Of a stretch of DNA of 64,000 nucleotides, positions 22,702 to 33,949 are shown in pieces. Positions within the stretch are counted from its first letter, which is position 1; each line of letters starts with the position of its first letter. A program made the position numbers and the translations under genes. Below the pieces are notes generated by a model. That model ran no database searches. It was given only the letters and a program-made list of their open reading frames with translations, and was not told where the DNA came from. The stretch is taken from positions 15,658,206-15,722,205 of the forward strand of contig CM031622.1 of NCBI GenBank assembly GCA_018398815.1, in the 5' to 3' direction. The DNA is from Conus ventricosus. Taxonomy: Eukaryota; Mollusca; Gastropoda; Neogastropoda; Conidae.

Positions 22702-23701
22702 NNNNNNNNNNNNNNNNNNNNNNNNNNNNNNNNNNNNNNNNNNNNNNNNNNNNNNNNNNNNNNNNNNNNNNNNNNNNNNNNNNNNNNNNNNNNNNNNNNN
22801 NNNNNNNNNNNNNNNNNNNNNNNNNNNNNNNNNNNNNNNNNNNNNNNNNNNNNNNNNNNNNNNNNNNNNNNNNNNNNNNNNNNNNNNNNNNNNNNNNNNN
22901 NNNNNNNNNNNNNNNNNNNNNNNNNNNNNNNNNNNNNNNNNNNNNNNNNNNNNNNNNNNNNNNNNNNNNNNNNNNNNNNNNNNNNNNNNNNNNNNNNNNN
23001 NNNNNNNNNNNNNNNNNNNNNNNNNNNNNNNNNNNNNNNNNNNNNNNNNNNNNNNNNNNNNNNNNNNNNNNNNNNNNNNNNNNNNNNNNNNNNNNNNNNN
23101 NNNNNNNNNNNNNNNNNNNNNNNNNNNNNNNNNNNNNNNNNNNNNNNNNNNNNNNNNNNNNNNNNNNNNNNNNNNNNNNNNNNNNNNNNNNNNNNNNNNN
23201 NNNNNNNNNNNNNNNNNNNNNNNNNNNNNNNNNNNNNNNNNNNNNNNNNNNNNNNNNNNNNNNNNNNNNNNNNNNNNNNNNNNNNNNNNNNNNNNNNNNN
23301 NNNNNNNNNNNNNNNNNNNNNNNNNNNNNNNNNNNNNNNNNNNNNNNNNNNNNNNNNNNNNNNNNNNNNNNNNNNNNNNNNNNNNNNNNNNNNNNNNNNN
23401 NNNNNNNNNNNNNNNNNNNNNNNNNNNNNNNNNNNNNNNNNNNNNNNNNNNNNNNNNNNNNNNNNNNNNNNNNNNNNNNNNNNNNNNNNNNNNNNNNNNN
23501 NNNNNNNNNNNNNNNNNNNNNNNNNNNNNNNNNNNNNNNNNNNNNNNNNNNNNNNNNNNNNNNNNNNNNNNNNNNNNNNNNNNNNNNNNNNNNNNNNNNN
23601 NNNNNNNNNNNNNNNNNNNNNNNNNNNNNNNNNNNNNNNNNNNNNNNNNNNNNNNNNNNNNNNNNNNNNNNNNNNNNNNNNNNNNNNNNNNNNNNNNNNN
23701 N
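22702..23701. other. Assembly gap of 1000 N
   Basis: Exactly 1000 unknown bases, the usual placeholder for a gap of unknown size. It is followed by a poly-C run, a common reason for assembly failure. It lies inside the Polinton, between the left-end ORF and the polymerase. Confidence 0.98.
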
Positions 23702-23717
23702 CCCCCCCCCCCCCCTT

Positions 23718-24115
23718 TCTTCGAGTTTATTGTATCTTATTTATTGTGCTTTCTCTTGTTCATTTCATTCATATGCAACACACCCACTACATACCATCAC
23801 ACCCTCCCCTCCACTCACTCTCCCTCCCCCCCTTTCTCTCTCTCACTCTCCACTCTTCCTCTACTTCCATTCTCTCTCTGTCTCTCCGTCTCTTTTCCCC
23901 CTCCACCCCTTGTCATTTAAAATGCTTTTTCGAGTATATTGTATCTTATTTATTGTGCTTTCTCTTGTTCATTTCATTCATTTGCAACACACCCACTACA
24001 TACCATCACACCCTCCCTCTCCACTCACTCTCCTTCCCTCCTCTTCTCTCTCTCATTCTCCACTCTTCCTCTCCTTCCACTCTCTCTCTGTCTCTCCCCT
24101 CTTTCCCCCCCCCCC
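23718..24115. repeat. 209-bp tandem duplication, CT-rich
   Basis: Two units start at about 23722 and 23931, each running CGAGT[TA]TATTGTATCTTAT through CATTTCATTCAT[AT]TGCAACAC and a CT-rich tail. Proline/serine-rich open frames here are repeat-driven. They are followed by CT/TCC-rich low-complexity DNA to about 24240. Confidence 0.92.
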
Positions 24116-24404
24116 CCCCCCCTCTTTCTCTCTCCCTCCTTTCTCCTTTTCCTCCTCCTCACTTTACTCTACCTCTTTCCTTGTGCCCTATTCCTTGAAC
24201 TCTACTCACCCCCTTCCACTGTCCCTCTGTCTACTTCACTCACCACTTTGACTTCACAAGGGAAGTATTGTGCATTTTTATGTCTGTACTTTTTTTGTTT
24301 GTCGCTGAGGAAGGCATTTTGCCGAAAATTTCTTGTCCTGTTTTGTGTCGTGCAATAAATCGTCGTTACTTCACACTTTGTTTTGTGTGCTCTTCTGCTT
24401 TTTT

Positions 24405-26960
24405 TGATACTGTTTGCAGATAGTACAACTAGTCATTATGTATTAATCAGAACAGTAAGCAGACTTATGGGTTTTACATCAAAGAATCATGCTAAGAAAG
24501 AGCTTTGTAGAAGGTGTCTGGTTAGAATTCCTACTATAGAAGCGGCTGCTAGTCATAAGAAACATTGTAAAAGTTTGTAGACTGTGAAACCAAAACTCCT
24601 CACACCTAAACCAGGGTCTAAAGTTAGTTTTAAAAATTTACACAAAATGCAAATGAGTCCATACGTGGTTTATGCTGACTTTGAATCAATCTTGCCGCAG
24701 TACTATGGCCCACAACAGCAAGAACAAAAAACAACCTTATTAACCCACCATCAGATCTGTTCTTATGCGTTTATTGTTGTTAGGTCAGACGGTCAACACA
24801 CGACACTGAGATTTACAGAGGCCCCAACGCAGCTAGTAGATTTTTAGAGCAGATGAAACAACTTCGCAATCAGTTATCCAACCAACTAAATCTTTCAGAC
24901 ATTGTTATGACTCCTGAAGACCAAGAACGCTATGACTCATCTACACACTGCTGGATTTGCGGCTTAGAGCTAACACCTAACAGTAAAGACGCGACAGTAA
25001 GAGACCACGATCACATTACTGGAAAGTTCAGAGGGGCTGCGCACAACAATTGTAATCTTAAACTTAAGGTTGACCCTAAAACATGGAAACTGCCTATCTT
25101 CTTTCATAACTTACGAGGCTACGATTCTCATTTTATCATGCAAGCAGTGACATCTGAATATAAGAGGGTTACCTGCATTGCACAGTCTTCAGAAAAGTAC
25201 ATGACGTTTACTCTTGACTCTTTATCCTTTTTATGACTCTGCCCAACATCTGATGGGGAGTTTAGATAAGTTAGCAGGATCTCTACAAGCCTTTCCAAAC
25301 ACTAAACAATATTTTGATCCATCTTTGGTGCGCAAAGGAGTTTACCCCTATGAATACATGAACTCGTGGGACAGGTTTGATGAAGACTCGCTTCCTCCTA
25401 AAGGCGCTTTCTTTTCTAGTCTTAGAGGTAAAGACATAACTGACTCTGAATATGAATACCCCACAGAAACCCTGGAAAAATTTAATTTGTCAAAAAATTG
25501 GGCGTTTTTTACATCAATATTTATTGGCTGCGTGTGTTTATTGGCAGACGTCTTTCAAATTAAGATCTAATCCCTTTAAAAAAAAATTACTGTTTTGATC
25601 TTCAATTTACCCTTTGCCCGGGTTATCTTGGGATCATTCTTAAAGTTTTTAAACATCCAGATTAAATTTTTTTTCTGTTCAAACCCACACTTAAAATGAT
25701 TAAAGATGGTCTAAGGGGGGTTTATTTGCTTGGCCTCCATCCTTCTGCAAACCCAACAACAAATATTTTGATGTTTTGCCCCAAACCAAAAACCCTTTTC
25801 CAACTTCTAAGTACTTAGACCCCAACCCAATTGTTTGGTTGGGCTATGAGCGCCGTTCCCTTACAAATTAGGTTTTTACACGGGGGACTGGCCCCCAAAA
25901 AATTATTCGGGGGTTTTTAAAGGGTTGGGCATTTTAAACGTCGATCAACGTAGGGGGTTTTTTTTTTGAAGTAGACTTAGAATTTCCTTATGAACTACAC
26001 GTTCCCCACTTGTTTACCCCCTAGCCGCGGAAAAGTTTAAATTTGGGCCCCCATCGTCCTCCAAAAATTGGTTCCCAATTTTTGGCCCAAAATAAATATG
26101 TGTGCCCATTACAGACTCCAAATTTTTACCAAAGGAACGGTTTAAAAGTGCTGCCGTTTTTAAAAATCATTGTTTTAAACCAAGACCCCTTTATGACCCC
26201 TTACATAAAGGGTTAAAATACGGTTTTAAAACCCCAAAACCCCTTGCCCGTTTCAGAAAAAGACTTTTTTAAATTTGATGAACAACAGCGGTTTTGGCAT
26301 GACGGGGGAAAAACCCACCAAACGTAAAGAGGAAAAAAAATTTATTTTACAAAAGGAAAAAAAAAAGCAATTAAGTTTGCCTCAAAACCCTTTAACTTTC
26401 AAGTTTAGAAGAGGTAACGAAAATTTTGGGTTGGTATTAGGATGAAAAAAAAGGTGTTAATTTGGAAACCCCGGGGTTGGTTTTCGGCTTTCCCGTTTTT
26501 GAGTTGTCAAATTTTTTAAATTTTTGAATTTCTGTACGACTATTTTAAACCCCCGGTACCCAGAAGCAAGAGTCCTTTAAAAGACATGATGTTTTTTTTT
26601 CTGGGAATTTCCCACAGAAAGACTTCTAAAAGGGATTTAGAAACAGAAGTAGCTAAGGAGCTGTTGGAGGGGTTACGAAACTTGTAAATACCCTAAAGAC
26701 AGCCCTTTTACATTAAAACTTTTAAAAAGGGAAAGGTTTTGGGAAAGTTAAAGGAGGGAAACTTAATGGGTCAGTTATAAAAGTATATTTTGGGTTTTTG
26801 GGGTTTCAAAGTTTTATAGCGTTGCTAGCCAGACTTCGGTAATGAAGAAGGCAAAGGGCATAAGGGAAAGAAGGGTTGTCAAAAAAAATTTTAACGCACG
26901 AAAATAAAAGCAAGCTTTTTTTGAAAACAAAGTTTTTCTCAAAAATTTTTAATCTGCGTT
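24405..26960 (+). pseudogene. Polinton-type DNA polymerase B, copy 1
   Basis: Replicates the element; protein-primed family B. The first 1.1 kb is readable: a CRRC...H...HC zinc-finger-like block (24510-24573); exonuclease I motif VVYADFES (24665-24688); a Cys-x2-Cys...RDHDHITGKFRGAAHNNC endonuclease-VII-like insert (24955-25060); and exonuclease II FFHNLRGYDSHF (about 25097-25135). An in-frame TAG (24578) and frame changes near 24845 and 25235 break it. After 25.5 kb it is followed only by base similarity to 40640-42225, including a corrupted NNLYG region near 25825-25850. The N-terminal part is missing or lies in the gap; a TTTGCAG acceptor-like site precedes the homology. Confidence 0.85.
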
Positions 26961-27489
26961 TTAACCCCTTCTTTCAATTTAAAAATTAAAAAAAAATTTT
27001 TTGCTGTTAACAAAAAATTTCTTTCCCTTTAAAAATAAAGAAAATTTTAAAATTTCATTTTCTGAGCTTGCATTTGCTGTTGGCATTGGAAAATTTTAAA
27101 AAGATTAATTAAATTGATTGGCTTTTTATTTTTAAATTTTTTAAACCTAACAAGAAAAATTTTTAATTAAGAATTTTAAAACAAAATTTTATTTTAAGAC
27201 CTAACAAGAAACTTAACATAAATTAAAAAATTTACTTTTTAATTTTAAATTCCCTTTTAAAATTTTAAAAATTTTTTTTATATACTAACTTAACTTGTCC
27301 CTATTAGTTTTTTAATTTTTACTTTATCTAGTTCTTAAAAACTTTCCAAGGAAAATGGATTTACTGCAGGGGGGGGGCACTTTTTTTTCCCAAGAATCTG
27401 GTTCTTTTTTTTTACTGTGGGGGCTTTGCGGTTTTTTTGTTAGGTATGGTTTAGGTTTTTGTATGCAAAAAAACCAAACCCCCCGCACA

Positions 27490-27840
27490 AAAAGCAGCCC
27501 CTAATTAATAATTCATCTTTCTTTGTTTGTGATTGTTTTGGTTGTTAATTGGGTTTTTTTTGTTGGCGGGGGGCGATTTTTGGTATTACTATCTAAAATT
27601 TTTGTTTTGCTGTTTGGTTTGCTTTTCTCATTTTGGTTCCTTTCCCAGTAGTTTGCGGCCGGCCCAACACGTCCAGGATTTTTAAAATTGGTAACATACT
27701 CACTTTGGGACACATTCCTTTTGGTAAAATTTTTGCTCCTTCGGGGGCCCTGGGATTGTCCTGCGGATTGTCCTGAGGCGCCCTTCTTCTCGCTATTTTT
27801 TTTATTGCGTTTAAAAATTTTTTTTTTGCCCAAAAATTTA
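27490..27840 (-). CDS. Small basic ORF, Polinton copy 1
   Basis: The minus strand is open for 106 codons (27833-27513): a Lys-rich start (MGKKKIFKRNKKN), Gly/Gln/Ser-rich middle and NYWERNQNEKSKP. The locus is matched at about 42640-43000 in copy 2. Composition suggests a nucleic-acid-binding protein, but no family is recognised and base errors may distort it. Confidence 0.35.
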
Positions 27841-28689
27841 ATAGTTTAAAAGAAATTTAAACCCCATGATGAATGGACAAAACATGCCCCAAATCTGTAA
27901 TAATGTACATCCCAAGGGTTTTTTGGGAAATTTTTTAAAAAACGGGATCTTGCAAAAAGCTTATTCAAAATTTCTTCAAATTAAAGGGGGGTCCCATTTA
28001 TTTTACAAATTTTTGGGCTTTTTAAAATTTAATTTTTGTTTTTTCCCCCACTGATTTTCCCATTTTTGCCCCAAACTGCGCTTCGTACCTAGGTAGTATT
28101 CTCAACGTCTGATGAGATTTTTTCTGAATTTTTAATCTTATTTCCCAGTCCCAAAAATAATTTTTTGTTTTTCCCACACGCAGTTAGGGAATATAACCCC
28201 CTTTTCTTTTTTGGCAGGGGTTACGGAGTAGTCCCCTTGTCCTCACATTTTAATAGTTCGTCCAATCCTTTTTATAAAAGAAATTTTAAAAAATAATATA
28301 ATTTTTTAAAACCAGGGGTTTAAGGGGGTTTAAATTTTTTTGCAGTGCCTATCGTTGGTGCTTTTGTCTTTTTCCCCAACTCTTGAAAAAAGGTTTTGTT
28401 AGGAAAAAACCCCCCCCAACATGGGAAAAAGAAAAAGATTCGCCAAAATAGTTGCAACTTTATTTTGTTTTAAACAAAAAAAAGTTTTTTATGTTTAAAA
28501 AAAAAGAACATAGTCAGCTTTGTATTATGATTATTTTAATTTTTTTTTAAAGTTAAAAAAACGAGAGTAAAAAAAAGATTATCAACCAATTTACCTTTCT
28601 GTGTGTTTTGGGGGCCCTTAGTTTAGGTTTTTGCTGTTAGAAAAAAACTTTTTTAAAAATAAAACCCGGGCCCGGGCCCCCTGGGAAAG

Positions 28690-29260
28690 GTTAGACATTG
28701 AGGACGTTGTTGGGTTATAGTTTTTTTTACTGCGGGATTGGGGAAAAAAGCCCCTTTTTGGGTTTACACAGGGGTTATCCCAGAAAAATTTGTTCATGGG
28801 AAAGATTTATTCTTTAAGAAAAATTTATTGATTTATAAAAGATGTTGGGGGGTAGTTATGGGTTTAGGAAAGGAGGGATTTTTTAATCCCTTGGCCTTTT
28901 TGGGAAAAGCAATTATATTTTTTAGTAAATTGCGGTCCGTTAAAGGGAGAGAGAACGTCATAACAAGGCAATAAAAGATTTAGTTTAAGGCAAGAGACGC
29001 TTACGGGGAAAAAGACAAATTGCTCCTTAAAACTTTTTTAAAAAAAAGTTAAGGGAACGGGACATGCAGAGCAAAATTTTAAAGACGTTGAGACGCAATG
29101 AATGAGTATTATTAGTGACGGGAAAAGAAGTTTCAAACCCATCGCACCTCCAAACTGTCTGACTTTTATTAACCATCAGAAGAACGAAATTTTGCAGAAA
29201 TTGGGTTTATTGGGGGTGTAGGGGAAAGAAATTCTCTCTTCTCGATACCCCCCAACTAAA
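28690..29260 (+). pseudogene. Conserved membrane-type ORF, Polinton copy 1
   Basis: Corresponds to 43780-44345 in copy 2. The stretch encoding RLDIEDVV near 28690-28715 is identical in both copies. Frames are corrupted here, so the copy 2 entry describes the protein better. Confidence 0.4.
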
Positions 29261-29334
29261 AAAACAATTAAAAATTAAAAATTAAATAAAGCCCTTTTTT
29301 GGGAAACAATACAAAAGTACAATACGAAGTACTA

Positions 29335-30345
29335 AATATATTATTCTCCTAAAGGGTTTTGGGAAAAGGGAAAGACCCGCTTTTGAAAAACAAAAGTAAA
29401 CCCGTGGGTTTTGTTTTTAAATTTGGGGAATGGGGAAAAGATGGTTTTCAAAACGGGAAATTTGGGAAAAATATTCTCCCTGCCCCAAAAAAAAATAAAA
29501 AGGGGACCTAGTTTTTTAAAATTCATTTTCCCAAAATGAACCCACCAGAGGACTTGTTTTTTCCCTTCCACATGAAAAAGTTAAAGAAGAAAAAATTTTT
29601 AAAGTATGCTCTAACAGTTGTTGACATGGCTTTAAAGATCCCAAAGGGACGTAAACCCCTTTAAACAGTAAAAGTAAAATGCTGTGGCTGTGGTTTTTAC
29701 AAAAAAATTTTTCTTTGGCGGGGGGCCCATTGAAGTACCCCTAGGTGGTTAAAGGGTTGATTTTGGGAAAAAGATTTTTAATGGGTTCTGTAAAACTGCT
29801 TTTTTTAAAAAAAACACCCGGGTTACATTTAAGAGAGGGACCCCAGGCAACCATGATCAAAAGCCCTTGTAGAAAATTTTAAATAAGAATCTAGCGGGAA
29901 CGCCTTTTTAAACCTATCTTTATCACAGAGAAATTATGGACACTACAAAGTACAGGGGAAAGAAAAGAATGGGTTGGGTTGCCCGCAGTTTTTGTCCCAT
30001 AAAAACAAGGAAAAATTTAAAAGAAACGGGCCCTTAAAACCCCTTTTAAACGAAAATCAAAGAAAAAAAAAAATTTGCTTTATAAAGACACCCAAGGTAA
30101 TCAAAAACTCTTCCCGTTTGGACAAAAAGTAAGATATTTTTTCCCGGGGAGGGGGCAAAAGGGTTTGATTTTTGGGAATTAGAGCAAAAAGTTTTATATG
30201 GGGGTTTGACGTATATGAATTTGAAAGAATTATGAAAAAAAAACCCCTCCCGTATATTTTTTAAAGAAAAACTCTCTTTTCAAAAAGGCCTGCCCCTAAA
30301 AGTTTCCTTTTTTCTTTGAGAGCTGAAAGGGTTGTCCCCCCAAAC
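29335..30345 (+). pseudogene. Polinton integrase, copy 1
   Basis: Aligned to 44380-45440. Directly readable: KYALTVVDMA (29601-29630), part of the DDE-type catalytic core, preceded by a damaged counterpart of the first-Asp block near 29530-29550. The rest is frameshifted. It inserts element DNA into the host, as for retroviral integrases. Confidence 0.65.
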
Positions 30346-30369
30346 ACAGTGATTTTTAAAAAAAAATAG

Positions 30370-30610
30370 TATTTTCTAAACTTTTAAATTTTTTTTTTTT
30401 TTTTGCAAAAACTTATTTTTTTCCCCTTTTTTTGGGGTTTTAAACCCGTTCATGGTTTGTTTTTCAATGTTCTGTTTTTTTTGCACGTTTTCTACCTGTC
30501 GTAAAGTAAAAGTCTTTTCCACTTTTTTGAAGTTCTTTTTTTTGTGTCTTGGGTCATCCCCCATGGGCCCAAAGCTTCTGAAATTCTTCGTCTGTAATTT
30601 TTTTCATCCT
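30370..30610 (-). pseudogene. Short ORF after integrase, Polinton copy 1
   Basis: The minus-strand frame 30564-30376 contains KTFTLRQVENVQKKQNIEKQT, matching KTFTSRQVDTDVLKQNIEKQT at 45485-45757 in copy 2. Shared protein similarity in two copies supports the strand. Product unknown. Confidence 0.5.
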
Positions 30611-30799
30611 GTAATGTTTTTGCTTTTTTTAATTTTTAATGAGAAAAAGTTTTGTGAGGGGCTAGGGCTACAATGGCGTGTGTTTTTTGAAAATTTAGGA
30701 GTTAATTTTTTTAAAAAAGCATTTTCCAAATCTTTGGGACAGGGGCGAAAAAAACCCAAAACCAAGGCCCCCAATTGCTAAAGAGGCTGGCGCTCCCCC

Positions 30800-31950
30800 C
30801 CAAGGGGGCTAAAAGAGCAATGCCAGCCCCAGCATTTTCGCTAGCTACGTGATGACCCATAAATTACATAAAAAAAGGTGTAAAAAAAGCTTTAGCATTT
30901 TTCTTTTTTGTAATTATATTTACCCAAAATCGTTTCTATTTTTTTTTTAATTTTCAGTTATTTTTTTTTAATTTTAAACTTTTGGGAAACCTCTTTTTTT
31001 TAATCAAGATTATTTTTATTAATTAATCTTTTATATATAACTTTTTGGAAATCCTTCTGACGCACTTCTTTAAGAGTAAAAAAGCAAAAAAAATTTAAAA
31101 ATTATTTAAATTGAAAAAAAAGTCAAGTACTTTTTGTTTTTTCTTTTAAACCTTTAAATAGTAACCCTTGTCAGATGTTTGAAGGGTGTTTATTTATCTC
31201 CTTTTTTAGTAATAAAAAATTAACGAGTTTCTTTGGGGCACCCAATTTTTCCCGGCTTTTTTGGGAATGTTTTAAATTTAAAGGCTTGTTTGGCAAACTA
31301 AAATTCGCCTCCCTGGGTAAAAAATAAGAAAAAAATTCATGTCATTTCCCAAAAGGGTAGGGATTCTAGTGTTGGGGAAAATTTTCTAAGCGACATTTGG
31401 CGCCCCACTTCAGAAAAGGACTTCTTTCCCGTAGAAACAAAATTCAGAACCTCGCTTAGTTTTTTCAATCTGCTTTTTCTTTTGGGTTTTCCCTTGGAAC
31501 CAGGTAAAAGAATGGGCCCTGCTTTTAAAAGGGCTTTTTTTAAAAATTGTTGTTCTTATCTTTGTTTTCTTTGGGGGCCCCTTCGCATTTTTAAAAACCC
31601 TTTAAAATTTCCGGGTCAATTTCAGGAAGCAACGCCCCAAAATTTCTTTTTTTATGAAGTTTGTATTTGCGTTTGCCAAAAACGTTCGCCCTTAAATTTC
31701 TTATTCTTCTTGGGGGGGATGTTGCTGTCGTTTTTTTTCTTCAATTTTTTGTTTTGTTTTTTAAAAACCCCCTTCCGGGATAATCAAATCCAAAAAACAT
31801 TTCCTGGCACTCCTTTTTTGACAAACTTTGGTTGTGTTGCTAGGTCTTTTTGCTTACTGCAGTTTTCATTTTGGAGCTTGTGCGCTTTTGATTTGGCCCC
31901 CGAGAATTCTTTTTTATTTAAAAAAAATTAAAAATAAACAAAAATTTTTG
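30800..31950 (-). pseudogene. Unassigned Polinton region, copy 1, probably minus-strand genes
   Basis: Aligned to 45880-47010 in copy 2, with shared blocks such as GAGGCTGGCGC (30783 and 45871) and the 31620-31800 / 46670-46840 segment. Coding is unreadable here. Confidence 0.4.
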
Positions 31951-31999
31951 GAAGCAACCAATAATAAAAATCTACAATAAACAAATTTTTAAAAAACAA

Positions 32000-33765
32000 T
32001 CTACAATAAACAAACGTATTGGAAGGGGGGGTCGTCCTGTAAGCTAGCTTAGGTGCTTAGATTTTTCTAAATGTCTTTTATTTTGTTTGTCATCTTTGGG
32101 CCCCTTTTATATTAAATTTTTACTTAAACCCTTTTTCTAACTATCTTTTTCCTTTTTTTTTTAAAAAAAAATACAAGTTTTTAAAAGGCGTCGAAAAGCT
32201 TTTTAAGACGCATTGTATTTTTGAGGTTTTGAGCCACCCCAGAAAAAGGCGTGGCGTTTTGGCCCAAAAGGGGTAGCTTTGAAGAGTTTTTTTTGAAAAC
32301 AATGTTCGTTAGCTGAACAGTCTTAATTTTTTAAAAAAGTGTTTTTAGTTTCCCCAAATTTTGTTTATAAATAATTTTTTTAAACGTCGCCCCCGTTTTT
32401 TCGCTAGGATCAATAAATATTTTTCGTCTGTCCCAAAAAAACTTCCCTTTTTTTGTTAAAACTTTTTGTCTTAATGGTTGTGCAGGGGGTTTAAAAATGT
32501 GTTCGTAATGAAACCTGTATTTTGTTTTGTAAAAAAATCAAGACGAAGGGGGTTTTCCACACCCCGTTAAACCCGCAGTAGGAACGTGCGGATCTTTTGG
32601 CGAAAACTTCAAACTATTTATTGTTTTTTTAGAAATTTTTTCTTTACATTTTAATTTAAGCTACGTCTTTTAGGCCCCGTTTTTTTCTTTTTTTAACTGA
32701 GCACAAAAACCATAAAAAAAATGCATTTTTATTGGGGCGTTTTTCCCTCTGCTTTTTGTGAAATTTTTTTTTATTCCATTTGCCCCAAAACCTTTCTCCA
32801 CTTCCAAACCCAAAATTTTTGTCAAAGGGGATATAAATCCGCCCCAGCCCATATTTGTTTATTTAAATAGTCTTCGAGTCTTTAAACAAAAAGGGGAAGT
32901 TTTTTTCATTCACGATTAAAATGCCGGGGTTCTTTGCCTATCCGCGTCATCTTTTTATTTCTCAAAGTGTTTGGGGAGGGAAAAAGTCCACGGCCCCAAT
33001 TACAATGATAGACTTGCAAATTTTTTAAAACAGTCAACCTTCCAAATTTTGGTTTTTTAAAAAAGCTTTGATTCTCTTGAAAAAGGGGTTTTTTCCTTCA
33101 GTAAAAAGAATAAAATTTTTTAAAGACTTCGAGACGATTTAGATGTATGTTCCAAAAATGTCTCGTTTTTTTTTTATTTTCTGCAAAGGGTTTTTTTAAC
33201 CCTTTCAAAATAAATTTAAATGTTTTTCTTTTATACTGGGTTAAAATTTTTTCTGGCCCGTTCGGGGTTTGTAAAAACATTTTAAAAACAAAAGGAAAAG
33301 TGCTAAATGTTTTTTTGCTAAAGGGGGGTTTTAGGAGAAAACAGAATTTGTTTGGTTAAAAGTCGTTTTATAAGTAAGTTTTTCTTTTTTTTGCGCCTTG
33401 GTAATATGGATATGCGTCTTTAACAGTTCAAAATCTAGAGGGAAAGCAGAACTGTTGCCAAATGTTCTGTATGCCTCATCTTTAACACCCTTTGCTTTCC
33501 CTTCCCCTTTTAAACCTGTTTCTTGGGCCGGGTTTTGGGCCCTTTTTTTCCCCATAAATTTCTCTTTTTTTTTTTTTTTTTTAGGTTGCCATAGTTCCCG
33601 AATAGAGGGCCCAAAAAAAAACTGCCTGCCATTCAAATATTTTCTGCCCCCCGTTTGATTTCATTTTTTTAACGATTGCCCCGCCCAAAAATTTCAAAAC
33701 TTTGCATTTGGAACCCGCGATTTTTTTTCCCATTTTTAAAGGGTAGTTTGCAGTGCCTTGGGGAT
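32000..33765 (-). pseudogene. Hexon-like major capsid protein, Polinton copy 1
   Basis: The minus-strand frame 33636-33331 carries FPLDFELLKTH and KLTYKTTFN, blocks matching the double-jelly-roll hexon of adintoviruses/Polintons and its sister at 47050-48782. Downstream sequence (33330 to about 32000) aligns with copy 2 but is frameshifted. A hexon gene is the main reason to see this element as virus-derived. Confidence 0.65.
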
Positions 33766-33949
33766 TATAACATCACCCGGCCCAAGTTTGGGAAAAAAGA
33801 TATTAAAGCTTTTCCAAAGGTGAAATGTTGTGGGTGTATTTTAAAAATTACGTTTTGTTTTTACCCCTTTTTTCCAAAGGGTTCCTTCTCTCTTCTGGGA
33901 TGGATCGAGGGCACCCAAACGTATGAGGGGTTTATTTTTTTTTAAAACA

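Noticed and set aside
22505..24251. Long open frames of 471 and 522 codons
   Set aside because: They read through 1000 Ns and a poly-C/CT-rich duplication; only the first 65 codons are real sequence.
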